In this document: piece by piece, positions 54,923 to 63,903 of the stretch
Layout of the letters: every line of letters begins with the position of its first letter
Numbering within the stretch: the stretch's first letter is position 1
Origin: Desulfomicrobium baculatum DSM 4028
Lineage (GTDB): Bacteria; Desulfobacterota; Desulfovibrionia; Desulfovibrionales; Desulfomicrobiaceae
Direction: 5' to 3'
NCBI RefSeq assembly: GCF_000023225.1
Contig: NC_013173.1
Span: 312,501-376,500 of the forward strand
DNA: 64,000 nt
Notes under the pieces: model-generated
What the model saw: only the letters and a program-made list of their open reading frames with translations
Databases searched by the model: none
What the model was told of the DNA's origin: nothing
Translations under genes and position numbers: made by a program

Positions 54923-55354
54923 GTGACCGACGCCAATATCTTGCTTGTCGACGACGATGCGCAGTTCATCGAAATCATGAAGAAACGCCTGACCATGCGG
55001 AGCATGGAGGTGTTTCACGCAGGCAGCGGCGAAGAGGCCTTGCAGAAGCTTGCGCTGCATGGCGAAATCGAGGTTGTCATCCTTGACGTGAAGCTGCCCG
55101 GACGCAGCGGCATCGAGATGCTGCAGCTCATCAAGCAGCAATTTCCTCTGGTGGAAGTGATCATGCTGACCGGACACGCCACCGTGGAATCGGCCATCGA
55201 CGGCATGCGGCTGGGGGCTTCGGATTATCTGATGAAGCCATGCAGCATCGATGTGCTGGTCGAAAAGGTCAAGGAAGCGGTGGAGAAAAAGCGCAGGCAT
55301 GAAGAGAAGATCGTCGACGCACGGGTTCGGGAGATCGCCAGTCGCCGAACGTAG
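54923..55354 (+). CDS. Single-domain response regulator (first of two)
   Basis: A 143-residue CheY-like receiver with no output domain. Phosphorylation residues are present: DD in LLVDDDAQF, D54 region in VVILDVKLPG, T in IMLTGHA and K in DYLMKPCS. It ends in a charged helix. GTG start with GGAGG 6 bases upstream. It and the next gene are likely phosphorylation targets or relays of the histidine kinase at 57953. Confidence 0.92.
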   Translation: MTDANILLVDDDAQFIEIMKKRLTMRSMEVFHAGSGEEALQKLALHGEIEVVILDVKLPGRSGIEMLQLIKQQFPLVEVIMLTGHATVESAIDGMRLGASDYLMKPCSIDVLVEKVKEAVEKKRRHEEKIVDARVREIASRRT

Positions 55355-55376
55355 CGGCGACCAAAATGGAGCGCTC

Positions 55377-55772
55377 ATGGCTGACAGCATCCTTCTTATC
55401 GACGACGAGACGCAGTTCCTGGCCACCATGGCCAAACGCCTGCGCAAAAGGGGCTTTCTCGTCCGGGAGGCCGGCAGCGGCCTGGAGGGGTTGCGAGAGC
55501 TTGAGGTGGAACCCGCCGATGTGGTAGTCCTTGATGTCGGAATGCCCGGCATGGACGGCATTCAGGTCTTGCGGGAGATAAAGCTACGTTTTCCGCAGGT
55601 GCAGGTGCTCATGCTGACCGGGCACGCCGACATGGAAGTCGCCATTTCGGGCATGGCCATGGGCGCGTTCGACTATCTGATGAAGCCGGTGGAGCTTGAT
55701 GTCCTGGTCGGCAAAATCCGGGAGGCCTGTTCCCGGAGCAGGAAAGCGGGTGAGAGGCGCGGGTTGGAGTAA
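55377..55772 (+). CDS. Single-domain response regulator (second of two)
   Basis: A 131-residue receiver, clearly a paralogue of the previous gene (VLMLTGHADMEVAISGMAMG against VIMLTGHATVESAIDGMRLG). All phospho-acceptor residues are present (LLIDDETQF, VVVLDVGMPG, T, K in LMKPVELDVL). No output domain. The frame is open upstream to 55251, but the ATG at 55377 is the natural receiver start. Confidence 0.92.
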   Translation: MADSILLIDDETQFLATMAKRLRKRGFLVREAGSGLEGLRELEVEPADVVVLDVGMPGMDGIQVLREIKLRFPQVQVLMLTGHADMEVAISGMAMGAFDYLMKPVELDVLVGKIREACSRSRKAGERRGLE

Positions 55773-55832
55773 GCCACCTGCATAGGGAACATGGTCCTGA
55801 ATACACAAGATTACGAGGAGGCGGTAACGCGT

Positions 55833-57110
55833 ATGGGATTCTTTAAAGATTGGGGAGCATTCATGGTGGAGGGCTCGCGGTCCTTTGCCCGGTGGGAAGT
55901 GGAAAACGCCCGAATCATCATGGGCGACAAGAAACGGATCTGGCTGCTGTGCCTCATGCTCATTCCCGCCTTGCTTGGCGGATGGGCCTATGCCGATGAA
56001 ATCGGCCAGGTTCTGCCGACCGTGATTGGCGGCAAGGAAGCCTACAGTCCTTCCTTTTACAGCCTGTATATTTTCTTTGTGTCGATTTTCGTCGGTGTTG
56101 GCGCGGGGCTCATTTCGGGCTGCATCGGCGCGGGCGGCGGCTTCATCATCGCCCCGGCGCTCATGAGCGCGGGCGTCAAGGGCATCCTGGCCGTCGGCAC
56201 GGACCTCTTTCACATTTTCGCCAAGGCCATCATGGGCAGCGTCCTGCATCGCAAGATGGGCAACGTGTCCGTGCCCCTGGCCTTCGTCTTCCTTATCGGC
56301 GCCATCATCGGCACGACAGTGGGCGCAGGCATCAACCGTGCGCTTTACAATATCAATCCGGTTTTGAGCGACGCCTTCATCACCACCGTGTACACGGTCA
56401 TGCTCGGCTTCCTGGGTTTTTACGGCATGTACGACTACTGGAGCGCCAAGAAGGCCGGTCATTCAGGCGGCGCGCATGATACCAGCGAAGGCACCGGCAT
56501 GACGGGCATCGCCAAGAAACTGCAGTCCGTCAATTTGCCGCCCATGGTCTCTTTCGACCAGGGCCTCATTCCCGGCGGGCGCAAGATCTCCTGGATATTC
56601 CTGGTCCTGTCCGGCATCCTGGTGGGCATGGCCGCCGGTATCATGGGCGTTGGCGGCGGCTTCCTGACCTTCCCCATCTTTGTTTACATCCTGGGCGTCT
56701 CTTCGCTCACCACCGTCGGCACGGACATCTTCCAGATCGTGTTCACGGCCGGTTACGGCGCCATCACCCAGTACGCCATCTACGGCTTCATCTTCTACAC
56801 CCTGGCCATGGGCATGCTGCTCGGTTCCCTGATCGGCATCCAGGTCGGCGCGCTGGTGACCAAGGTCGTTCCCGGCATCACCATTCGCGGCTTCTTCGCC
56901 CTTTCGGTCATGGCCGGTTTCGTCAACCGGTTCTTCGCCCTGCCCAAGAAGATGGTCGCCATGGGCTATCTGCCCGAATCCATGGCCGGTTTTACCAAGG
57001 TCATGGACACGGTGGGCATGTACCTGTTCTTCATCGTCATTGCCCTGTTCGGCGTCTGGGTATTCGGGGCTTTCTTCAAGAACATCAAGACACTGAAGTA
57101 CGAGGACTGA
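55833..57110 (+). CDS. TauE/SafE-family membrane permease
   Basis: A 425-residue protein with about eight to nine helices. It has the TauE/SafE repeats GAGGGFIIAPALMSAGVKG near residue 95 and GVGGGFLTFPIFVYILGVSS near 270, each followed by a TD(L/I)F segment (GTDLFHIF, GTDIFQIV). The family exports sulfonates, sulfite or similar organosulfur anions. Start at 55833 is preferred for the conserved MGFFKDWGAF start; an ATG at 55791 is the alternative. The regulators around it suggest induction by its substrate. Confidence 0.9.
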   Translation: MGFFKDWGAFMVEGSRSFARWEVENARIIMGDKKRIWLLCLMLIPALLGGWAYADEIGQVLPTVIGGKEAYSPSFYSLYIFFVSIFVGVGAGLISGCIGAGGGFIIAPALMSAGVKGILAVGTDLFHIFAKAIMGSVLHRKMGNVSVPLAFVFLIGAIIGTTVGAGINRALYNINPVLSDAFITTVYTVMLGFLGFYGMYDYWSAKKAGHSGGAHDTSEGTGMTGIAKKLQSVNLPPMVSFDQGLIPGGRKISWIFLVLSGILVGMAAGIMGVGGGFLTFPIFVYILGVSSLTTVGTDIFQIVFTAGYGAITQYAIYGFIFYTLAMGMLLGSLIGIQVGALVTKVVPGITIRGFFALSVMAGFVNRFFALPKKMVAMGYLPESMAGFTKVMDTVGMYLFFIVIALFGVWVFGAFFKNIKTLKYED

Positions 57111-57114
57111 TCTT

Positions 57115-57816
57115 ATGATTCACAATAAAAAGGAATTCACCGGGGGACTTGTCCTGATCGTGGCCTTCTTCATAGTCCTTATCGCCATGTTCCAGCCCCT
57201 TTTCGACGGGCACAACGCCATGGGCTATCTGGACAACCTGTACAACTCCATCTCCAAGGGTTCGGCCTACTATGTCGACAACCTGAAGGAAGAGGCCAAG
57301 ACCGTGTCCGGCTACCAGGTCAACGTGACCATGAAGATGGAAAGCGAGACGCAGGCCGCCGACAGCGTTGCGCTGATCACCACCGCCGGGGCCACGGCTT
57401 CCGCCCAGGGCAAGGAGCTGACCGTGAGCGGCGACTACCTCGCCATTCTGAGCGCCAGCCTTGAGGACGCGGACAAGATGTATCATAATGACGGCGCTGC
57501 CTTGAAGGCCAAGTACCCCATCTATGAATCCAAGGATGACCGCCAGGCTCTCTACAATTGGAACAAGATCCTGTCCGGTTTAGACAAGGGGTTGACGGAG
57601 CAGGAAGCTTTCGCGGAAGCCAAGGTTGCCTTCAACATCAACGCCAAGGTCGTTGAGACCGCCTACAATTACTACAGCATCGTGCCTGAGCAGATCAGAG
57701 ACAAGGCCGGAATAGTTATCTTTTCCCTGGTTTTCTATGTCTTCTACACCATGTGGTACGGCTTCGGCATCCTCTTCATGTTCGAAGGATGGGGGCTGAA
57801 GATCAGCGGTCATTAA
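57115..57816 (+). CDS. Membrane-anchored partner of the TauE permease, unknown family
   Basis: A 233-residue protein with one helix near each end (about 10-30 and 198-222) enclosing a roughly 170-residue soluble domain that should face the periplasm. The N-terminal helix is followed by FDGHNAMGYLDNLYNSISKGSAYYV, and the domain is Lys/Ala/Asp-rich. I recognise no family. It starts 4 bases after the permease stop, so it is coupled to it and probably an accessory (periplasmic gating or binding) subunit. Confidence 0.75.
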   Translation: MIHNKKEFTGGLVLIVAFFIVLIAMFQPLFDGHNAMGYLDNLYNSISKGSAYYVDNLKEEAKTVSGYQVNVTMKMESETQAADSVALITTAGATASAQGKELTVSGDYLAILSASLEDADKMYHNDGAALKAKYPIYESKDDRQALYNWNKILSGLDKGLTEQEAFAEAKVAFNINAKVVETAYNYYSIVPEQIRDKAGIVIFSLVFYVFYTMWYGFGILFMFEGWGLKISGH

Positions 57817-57952
57817 TGTGCAATGCCTGCAGGGGCTTGCCCTGCACGTGATTCATCATTTTCGGCGTGGCCTCTTAGGGGCCGCGCCGAATTTTTTTGG
57901 GCCGGGCGAATGTCCTTTGCCAGGTGAGCCGGCTCAAGGTACGGGAGCGGTT

Positions 57953-59467
57953 ATGAATCTTTCCGAGTATTACAATACGGTCATGGAGCTCAGCCACGGT
58001 ATCGTCATCACCCTGGACGAAAAGGGGCTGATCATCCATGGAAATTCGCGCTTCGAGGCGCTTTCCGGTTACGAGATAGGTTCCATCGCAGGCAAAGACT
58101 GGTTTGAGCTTTGCGTGGATGCCAAGCGCGCGGACACGTCCAGGGAGATTTTCGCCGCGATCGTCGAGGCGGGGACGCTGGCGTTCATGAAAGGCTCACT
58201 CATGGCCAGGGATGGGCGCAAGATTTATATAGATTGGAACATGAAGCCTCTGTTCGATTCCCATCACAGTCTGGTCAGCGTGCTTTGCGTCGGCCAGGAC
58301 GTCACGGCCCATGTGCTGCGCCAGCATGAACTGCTGCACGAACACGGCCGGCTGGTGGCCCTCAACAAGGAATTGTCCTGCCTGCACGCCATGAATCGCA
58401 TCGTCTCGAACATGGACAGCGAGCTGCCGGACATCCTGCGCGAGATACTGGCCATCATCCCCCCTTCGTTCCAGCATCCCGAGTCCACGGGCGTGCGTCT
58501 GCAGCTTGACGGCCAGGTGATCATCAGCGGAAAGTTCACGCCCGATGCCTCGTGCCGCCTGGAGCAGGAGGTGGTGGTGCAGAGGGTGAAGCGCGGGCAT
58601 CTCAGCGTCAGCCTGTCGGGCAGCGCCGAGGATGGAACGGCCTATGCCTTTTTGCCTACCGAATCCGAACTTCTTGGCGCCCTGGCCAAGCATGTGGGCT
58701 GGATCATCGCCAAGCGCGAAGCCCTGTCGACCAAGAGGAACCTCGAACGCCAATTGCAGCATGCCGACCGGCTGGCCAAGATCGGCCAGTTCGCGGCCGG
58801 AGTGGCCCATGAATTGAACGAGCCCCTGGCCAACATCCTCGGGTTCGCGCAGCTGGCCGAACAGACCCCGGGCCTTCCGGCGCAGGCCATGAAGGATCTG
58901 GACAGCATCATCAAGGCGGCCCTGCACAGCCGCGAGGTGATCAAGAAGCTGATGATCTTCGGTCGTCAGGTGCCGCTGCGAAAAACGCTCATCGATTTGA
59001 ATCAGGTCATCCGTGATTCCCTGTACTTCATCGAGATGAGCGCATCCCGGGGCAAGGTCGAGGTGCGCATGAACCTGGCCGAAGGTCTGCCGACGATCAT
59101 GGCCGACCCGCAGCATCTGAAGCAGGTCATCGTCAATCTGGTGGTCAACGGCATCCACGCCATGCCCGGGGGCGGGGTCTTGACCATAGAAACCCTGTCC
59201 TTCAAGGATGACGTCTACCTCCTGGTCAGCGACAGCGGAGTGGGCATGACCCCGGACGTTTTACGGCAGATTTTCAATCCGTTCTTCACGACCAAGGACG
59301 TGGATCAAGGCACGGGCCTTGGCCTTGCGGTGGTGCACGGGATCGTCCATGCACACGGCGGGGTCATCGAAGTGGAGAGCGAACCGGGCCGCGGCACGCG
59401 CTTCGAGATCACTTTTCCCTGCGGCGGGAGCGGGCGTGAAATGAATCCGGCCATGGACGACAAATAA
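57953..59467 (+). CDS. PAS-domain sensor histidine kinase
   Basis: A 504-residue kinase with no membrane segment. It has an N-terminal PAS domain (HGIVITLDEKGLIIHGNSRFEAL), a middle region of about 150 residues, a HisKA domain with the H-box FAAGVAHELNEPLANILGF, and a HATPase domain with N-box VIVNLVVNGIHAM, G1 DSGVGM and G2 GTGLGLAVVHGI. A good GGGAG site precedes ATG 57953. It should phosphorylate the NtrC-type regulator that follows 12 bases later and perhaps the twin receivers. Confidence 0.93.
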   Translation: MNLSEYYNTVMELSHGIVITLDEKGLIIHGNSRFEALSGYEIGSIAGKDWFELCVDAKRADTSREIFAAIVEAGTLAFMKGSLMARDGRKIYIDWNMKPLFDSHHSLVSVLCVGQDVTAHVLRQHELLHEHGRLVALNKELSCLHAMNRIVSNMDSELPDILREILAIIPPSFQHPESTGVRLQLDGQVIISGKFTPDASCRLEQEVVVQRVKRGHLSVSLSGSAEDGTAYAFLPTESELLGALAKHVGWIIAKREALSTKRNLERQLQHADRLAKIGQFAAGVAHELNEPLANILGFAQLAEQTPGLPAQAMKDLDSIIKAALHSREVIKKLMIFGRQVPLRKTLIDLNQVIRDSLYFIEMSASRGKVEVRMNLAEGLPTIMADPQHLKQVIVNLVVNGIHAMPGGGVLTIETLSFKDDVYLLVSDSGVGMTPDVLRQIFNPFFTTKDVDQGTGLGLAVVHGIVHAHGGVIEVESEPGRGTRFEITFPCGGSGREMNPAMDDK

Positions 59468-59479
59468 GGACGAAAAAGC

Positions 59480-60814
59480 ATGCAGGACAAGGCTACGACA
59501 ATTTTGGCCGTGGACGACAGCCCCGCCACCCTTGAAGTCATCTCGCGCAACCTGACCGGGGCGGGATATGTGGTCCATACCTGCGGCAGCGTCGAGGAGG
59601 CCGGAGCCTTTCTGGACGAGACGCCCGTGGACCTGATCATCACCGATTACAAGATGCCTCGGGCAAACGGTCTGGAGCTCATCAAATATGTGCGGGACAA
59701 TTTCAAGGATACCGAGATCATGATGATCACGGGCTATCCGACGATCAGCGGGGCCGTGGAGGCCATGCGCGACGGAGCCGGAGAGTACCTGGCCAAGCCT
59801 TTCACCGGCGAGGAGCTCTTGGCCGTGGTCCGGCGGATTCTTGAAAAACAGGTCAGGAGGCGCGCCGCCCATGCAGGCGGCCAGGAACTCAGCGCTTTCG
59901 GGATCATCGGCAACTGTCCGGAGATGCAGGCCGTTTACGGGCTTATCCGCAAGGCCGCGCAGACCAGCGCCAATGTATTCATTTCCGGGGAATCGGGCAC
60001 CGGCAAGGAAGTGGTGGCCCGCGCCGTGCACTATAACAGCGACCGCAGGGCTTCGGCCTTTGTGCCGGTCAATTGCTCGGCCATTCCCGACACCCTGCTT
60101 GAGAGCGAACTCTTCGGCCATGTCAAGGGCGCCTTCACCGGCGCCAAGGACAGCCGGGCCGGTTTTTTCGAGATCGCCAACGGCGGGACCATCTTTCTGG
60201 ACGAAATCGGAGACGCCAGCCCGAGCTTGCAGGCCAAGCTGCTCCGGGTCATGCAGAGCAAGGAATTTTGCATGGTCGGGTCGTCACGCACCCGCACCGT
60301 AGACACCCGCATCATCGCAGCCACGCACAAGGATTTGAAACGGCTGGTGGCGCAGGGCCTTTTTCGGGAGGACCTCTTTTACCGCATTCACGTCGTGGAG
60401 ATCCGCCTGCCGTCCCTGGCCGAACGCGGGGACGACATCCTCATGCTGGCCAATCATTTCCTGCGCAAATTCTCCGCGGACATGAATCGCGAGACCCCGC
60501 GCATGACCGACGAGGCTCTGGACGCCATGGCCCAGTACGCCTGGCCCGGCAATGTCCGGGAATTGGAGAACCTGTTGCAGCGTCTGGTCATCGTCGGTGA
60601 CGGGCCGGTCATCGACATCACCGACCTGCCCGAGTCCATGCGCTTTTCCATCACCCGTGGCCGGCACGGAGACAAGACCCTGGCCGAGGTGGAAGCGGAC
60701 CACATCCGCGCGGTCCTGGCCCGCACCGGCGACAACAAAACCCGCGCCGCCGAGATCCTGGGCATCGACCGCAAGACATTGCGGGAGAAGTTGAAGCGTC
60801 TGGGGTTGGGGTGA
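59480..60814 (+). CDS. NtrC-family sigma-54-dependent response regulator
   Basis: A 444-residue activator: receiver (ILAVDDSPATLEV; phospho-Asp in LIITDYKMP), AAA+ module with Walker A GESGTGKE, the sigma-54-contacting loop GAFTGA and GGTIFLDEIGD, and a C-terminal Fis-type helix-turn-helix (TRAAEILGIDRKTLREKLKRLG). It is the last gene of the operon preceded by a sigma-54 promoter, so the operon is likely autoactivated. Confidence 0.96.
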   Translation: MQDKATTILAVDDSPATLEVISRNLTGAGYVVHTCGSVEEAGAFLDETPVDLIITDYKMPRANGLELIKYVRDNFKDTEIMMITGYPTISGAVEAMRDGAGEYLAKPFTGEELLAVVRRILEKQVRRRAAHAGGQELSAFGIIGNCPEMQAVYGLIRKAAQTSANVFISGESGTGKEVVARAVHYNSDRRASAFVPVNCSAIPDTLLESELFGHVKGAFTGAKDSRAGFFEIANGGTIFLDEIGDASPSLQAKLLRVMQSKEFCMVGSSRTRTVDTRIIAATHKDLKRLVAQGLFREDLFYRIHVVEIRLPSLAERGDDILMLANHFLRKFSADMNRETPRMTDEALDAMAQYAWPGNVRELENLLQRLVIVGDGPVIDITDLPESMRFSITRGRHGDKTLAEVEADHIRAVLARTGDNKTRAAEILGIDRKTLREKLKRLGLG

Positions 60815-60871
60815 TTTTTTTTCCGACCCAACCCGGCCCGCTCGTGCGGGCAGGTCAGTCAACGGGGAAAT

Positions 60872-60911
60872 ACCCCCTCCCCCTGCGGGTACTCCCCCTT
60901 GGCAGGGGGAG
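60872..60911 (-). repeat. Dispersed repeat, copy D (inverted, diverged)
   Basis: On the minus strand CTCCCCCTGCCAAGGGGGAG followed by a CCCGCAGGG segment, a diverged relative of copies A and B facing copy A. Confidence 0.65.
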
Positions 60912-60934
60912 AATGAGATAGCGCTTTGAGCTCC

Positions 60935-60984
60935 AACTCCCCTCCTGCCAAGGAGGGGTGCCCGCAGGGCGGGGTGGTCGCCTC
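60935..60984 (+). repeat. Dispersed repeat, copy A
   Basis: About 50 bases starting AACTCCCCTCCTGCCAAGG, differing from copies B and C at about three positions (GCAGGG for GAAGGG, GGTCGCC for GGTTGCC). Confidence 0.88.
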
Positions 60985-61048
60985 CTGTTTCATGTCTTTA
61001 ATTCTTTAAGGCGGTGCCGCTCGGCAATATCCGCCAGTAGCCGCTCCG

Positions 61049-61099
61049 ACTCCCCTCCTGCCAAGGAGGGGTGCCCGAAGGGCGGGGTGGTTGCCTCTT
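61049..61099 (+). repeat. Dispersed repeat, copy B
   Basis: 51 bases identical to copy C at 47261-47311, about 14 kb away. It ends 14 bases before the stop codon of the HEAT-receiver gene, whose minus-strand transcript would run into it. Confidence 0.9.
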
Positions 61100-61112
61100 A
61101 ATCCATGTCTTC

Positions 61113-62729
61113 CTACAAGAACTTCTTGAACACCGCCTGCAAACTTTCCGCCGTGAAGGGCTTGCGCAGGATGTCGTTGACCCCGGCTTCCAGGGCGGCC
61201 TTGTTGTCGTTGGCTTCGTCCTGGGTGGTGACCATGACCACAGGCAGGTCCTTCTTGGAGAAGGATTTGCGGATCGCCCGGGTCAGGTCGATGCCGGTGA
61301 TGTCCGGCATGTTCAGGTCCGTAAGCACCATCTCCGGGGTGTTCGATTGCAGCCATTCCAGGGCGCTGGCCGGGAATTCGAAGAGCACGGGCTCGAAGCC
61401 CAGTTCGTGCAGGGTCGATTTGTAGATGCTCAAAATCATGCGCGAGTCGTCCACGGCGCAGATGCGTTTGCGGGCCGCCGTCTTTTTTTCTTCCGGGGCC
61501 AGGAGTTTCAATGCCAGCCCAGAGTAGCCGTGCTCTTTCAGAATGGCGTAAAAGAAGTCGCGGATGTCCTGATGGGCCCGGCCAAGGTGGCTTAACGCCA
61601 TGGGCTGGAAGCTTTCCTCTTCCATGAGACTTAAGAATATCTCTTTGGCCTGGGCGTTGATGGCTGTCTTTATGATGCGGTGGGCATCCTCGTCCCTTTC
61701 GCTGGCCAGGTTCTTGATTCCGGCGGCCATGATCTCGTTGAAATTGCGGTCGATGGCCTTGGCCGCGGCGATGCAGACATGGTCCACCGGATCGCTGAGA
61801 CCCTGAGTCAGCACGTACGCCCCCCGGTCCAGCGGCAAGAGGCCCAGGGCTTCGTAGGCGGCGAAACGCACGTTGGCGTTGGCGGGGTGGGTGTGCAGCA
61901 GTTTGCGGATAGGCGAGATGGCGGCCGGGTCGCCGATGTCGCCCAGCACATTTAATGTATGGATGCGCAGGTCGGCGTCGTCGAAGAGCAGATTCTCGGT
62001 CAGGATGGGCACGGCCTTTGGGCCGATACCGACCAGGGTCTTTTTGGCGTAGGTGCGCAGATGGGCGTAGTGGGAGCGCATGGCCTCATTGAGTTTGTCC
62101 AGGGAGATGGAGTCCTGAACCTTGGCGAAAATGTCGAGGATCAAGAGATCGAGCTGGTTGTCCGTGCCCATGCGTTCGGCCAGCCGCAGCATGGCGGTGG
62201 GCGTGGCCAGCTTGCCCAGAGCTTTGGTGGCGCTGATGATAAGAATCCTGTTGCCGGAATAGAGGAACTCGCTGACGGCGTTGGTGGCCTGCGGGTCGCC
62301 GATTTCTCCCAGGGTGTCGAGGATCTGGTTGATCTCGCTCACGTCAGAGGCCGCGAGCAGGGCTTCGATCAGATTGTCGACCACTTCTTCCAGACGCAGC
62401 TCTCCGGCCATGGCAATGTACATGCTGCGGCAAGGGGTTTGCGGGTCGCTTATGGCCTTGGCAAGCAGCTCCGGCTGGGCGAGAATCTTGACGGCCAGGA
62501 TTTCCCGGACCAGCGGCAGGCCCGCGACCATGTCCCGGTGTTCGGCAATGAACCTGCACAGGACCGGCACGGCAAACTCGGGCGCAGCCTCCCGGAAAGC
62601 GCCAAGCACCTGCTCACGGATTTTTTTATCCATGTTCTCCAGGTATCCCAGTACCAGGCGTGCCTTGATGGGGTCTTTTTGGTGGATGTTGTCCTTGATC
62701 TCGGCGAGCAAATGGGCGTGATCAGCCAT
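61113..62729 (-). CDS. HEAT-repeat protein with C-terminal receiver domain
   Basis: A 538-residue fusion. Residues about 25-400 are HEAT-like helical repeats (INQILDTLGEIGDPQATNAV; IHTLNVLGDIGDPAAISPI; VRFAAYEALGLLPLDRGAYV). Residues about 415-538 form a receiver domain (ICAVDDSRMILSIY; MVLTDLNMPDITGID; VVMVTTQDE; ILRKPFT) with the phospho-Asp in TDLNMP. Such scaffolds may recruit signalling partners. The start at 62729 is inside the end of the upstream PNP gene (8-base overlap). Confidence 0.85.
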   Translation of the reverse strand: MADHAHLLAEIKDNIHQKDPIKARLVLGYLENMDKKIREQVLGAFREAAPEFAVPVLCRFIAEHRDMVAGLPLVREILAVKILAQPELLAKAISDPQTPCRSMYIAMAGELRLEEVVDNLIEALLAASDVSEINQILDTLGEIGDPQATNAVSEFLYSGNRILIISATKALGKLATPTAMLRLAERMGTDNQLDLLILDIFAKVQDSISLDKLNEAMRSHYAHLRTYAKKTLVGIGPKAVPILTENLLFDDADLRIHTLNVLGDIGDPAAISPIRKLLHTHPANANVRFAAYEALGLLPLDRGAYVLTQGLSDPVDHVCIAAAKAIDRNFNEIMAAGIKNLASERDEDAHRIIKTAINAQAKEIFLSLMEEESFQPMALSHLGRAHQDIRDFFYAILKEHGYSGLALKLLAPEEKKTAARKRICAVDDSRMILSIYKSTLHELGFEPVLFEFPASALEWLQSNTPEMVLTDLNMPDITGIDLTRAIRKSFSKKDLPVVMVTTQDEANDNKAALEAGVNDILRKPFTAESLQAVFKKFL

Positions 62730-63558
62730 GGCGGCCTCCCAGGTTGGGGATGAGGGCGGACAGGAGCGAACCCAGGGCGTCGGCGGATGCATTGGCCTGA
62801 CTTAGGATTTCCGCATGCGATGTTTCGGCCATGCAATCCGGCAGGTTTTTGTTGGTCAGGCAGGAAATTCCCAGCACCTTCAGGCCCATGTGATGGGCGG
62901 TGATGGCTTCGGGCGCCGTGGACATGCCGATGGCGTCGGCTCCCATGATGCGATACATACGAGTCTCGGCCGGAGTTTCAAGGCTCGGGCCGGCTACCGC
63001 CACGTACACGCCCTGCTCCAGGCGCTGTCCGCAGGCCAGCCCGGCCTGCATGGCCTGCTCCCGCAACGTGGGGCAATACACCTGGGACATATCGGGGAAG
63101 CGCGGTCCCCAGGCGTCGACATTGGGGCCGGTCAGCGGGTTGTGCCCGGTCATGTTGATGTGGTCGGTCAGCAGCATGAGCCCGCCGGTGGCAAAGAGGG
63201 GATTGAGTGCCCCGGCGGCATTGGTCAGAATCAGGTTGCCGGCCCCGAGCAGGGCCAGGCAGACAATGGGCAGAGTCACTTCCTGCGGACGATAGCCTTC
63301 ATAGAGGTGAAAGCGGCCGGAAAAGATGAAGACCGGCGTGCCCTTGATCTCGGCCACAAGCAGCGCCCCCGCGTGTCCTTCAACGGTGGAGACCGGGAAG
63401 CCGGGGATGTCAGAGTAGGGGATGCTTTTTTGAATCCACGCGGGCTTGATCCATTTCCCCAGGCCGCTGCCGAGCACAAGGCCGGTTTTGGGTGCGGACG
63501 GGCAGTTGTTTTTGATCCACTCGGTGGCGGTCAGGGCTCTGGTCTGTATATCGGTCAT
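62722..63558 (-). CDS. Purine nucleoside phosphorylase
   Basis: A 278-residue enzyme of the trimeric PNP/MTAP family that cleaves inosine and guanosine with phosphate. Visible motifs include LVLGSGLGKW, FPVSTVEGHAGAL, SGRFHLYEGY, ILTNAAGALNPLF, GPSLETPAETRMYR and GADAIGMSTAPEAITAHHMG. The frame is open 109 codons upstream; the ATG at 63558 with an AAGGA site is the sensible start. Coupled to the HEAT-receiver gene. Confidence 0.94.
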   Translation of the reverse strand: MTDIQTRALTATEWIKNNCPSAPKTGLVLGSGLGKWIKPAWIQKSIPYSDIPGFPVSTVEGHAGALLVAEIKGTPVFIFSGRFHLYEGYRPQEVTLPIVCLALLGAGNLILTNAAGALNPLFATGGLMLLTDHINMTGHNPLTGPNVDAWGPRFPDMSQVYCPTLREQAMQAGLACGQRLEQGVYVAVAGPSLETPAETRMYRIMGADAIGMSTAPEAITAHHMGLKVLGISCLTNKNLPDCMAETSHAEILSQANASADALGSLLSALIPNLGGRHG

Positions 63559-63903
63559 TGTCGTTATCCTTGTATTTTTAGTCTGGAAGCTCGTCGGCCC
63601 GTGAATCTGGACAGTTCTCCAAAGGCTGTTATAGGGTTTCCAGAAGCTGGTTTTTTTGAAATTTTGCAGCGTGTTTCGGGGCTGCCGCGATTTAAAGAAA
63701 TCATACTCATTTTGTATCTTTCTTGCGGATTGTTTCTGTTTTGGCAAGGATTCCGAAGAGTTTATTTCCATTTTCAGCGAGGATGGCCCCGCCGGCCGGA
63801 CTTGCCCCGATGCGATTATGGATATAAGCGGGTCCGGCTTTATGAAGGAGTTTCGTCTTTTTTCAACGCCCAACAGTTCATACAAGGAAAGGCTCTTTTA
63901 AAC
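63559..63903. other. Intergenic region between the divergent PNP and biotin carboxylase genes
   Basis: 345 bases without a supported gene; an 81-codon open frame (63656-63901) lacks a ribosome site and family resemblance. AT-rich stretches around 63640-63720 could hold divergent promoters, but none is convincing. A hairpin CCGCCGGCCGG-like segment near 63790 is weak. Confidence 0.5.

Noticed and set aside
63656-63901. 81-codon frame before the biotin carboxylase gene
   Set aside because: No ribosome site, odd composition, ends on the next gene's leader.
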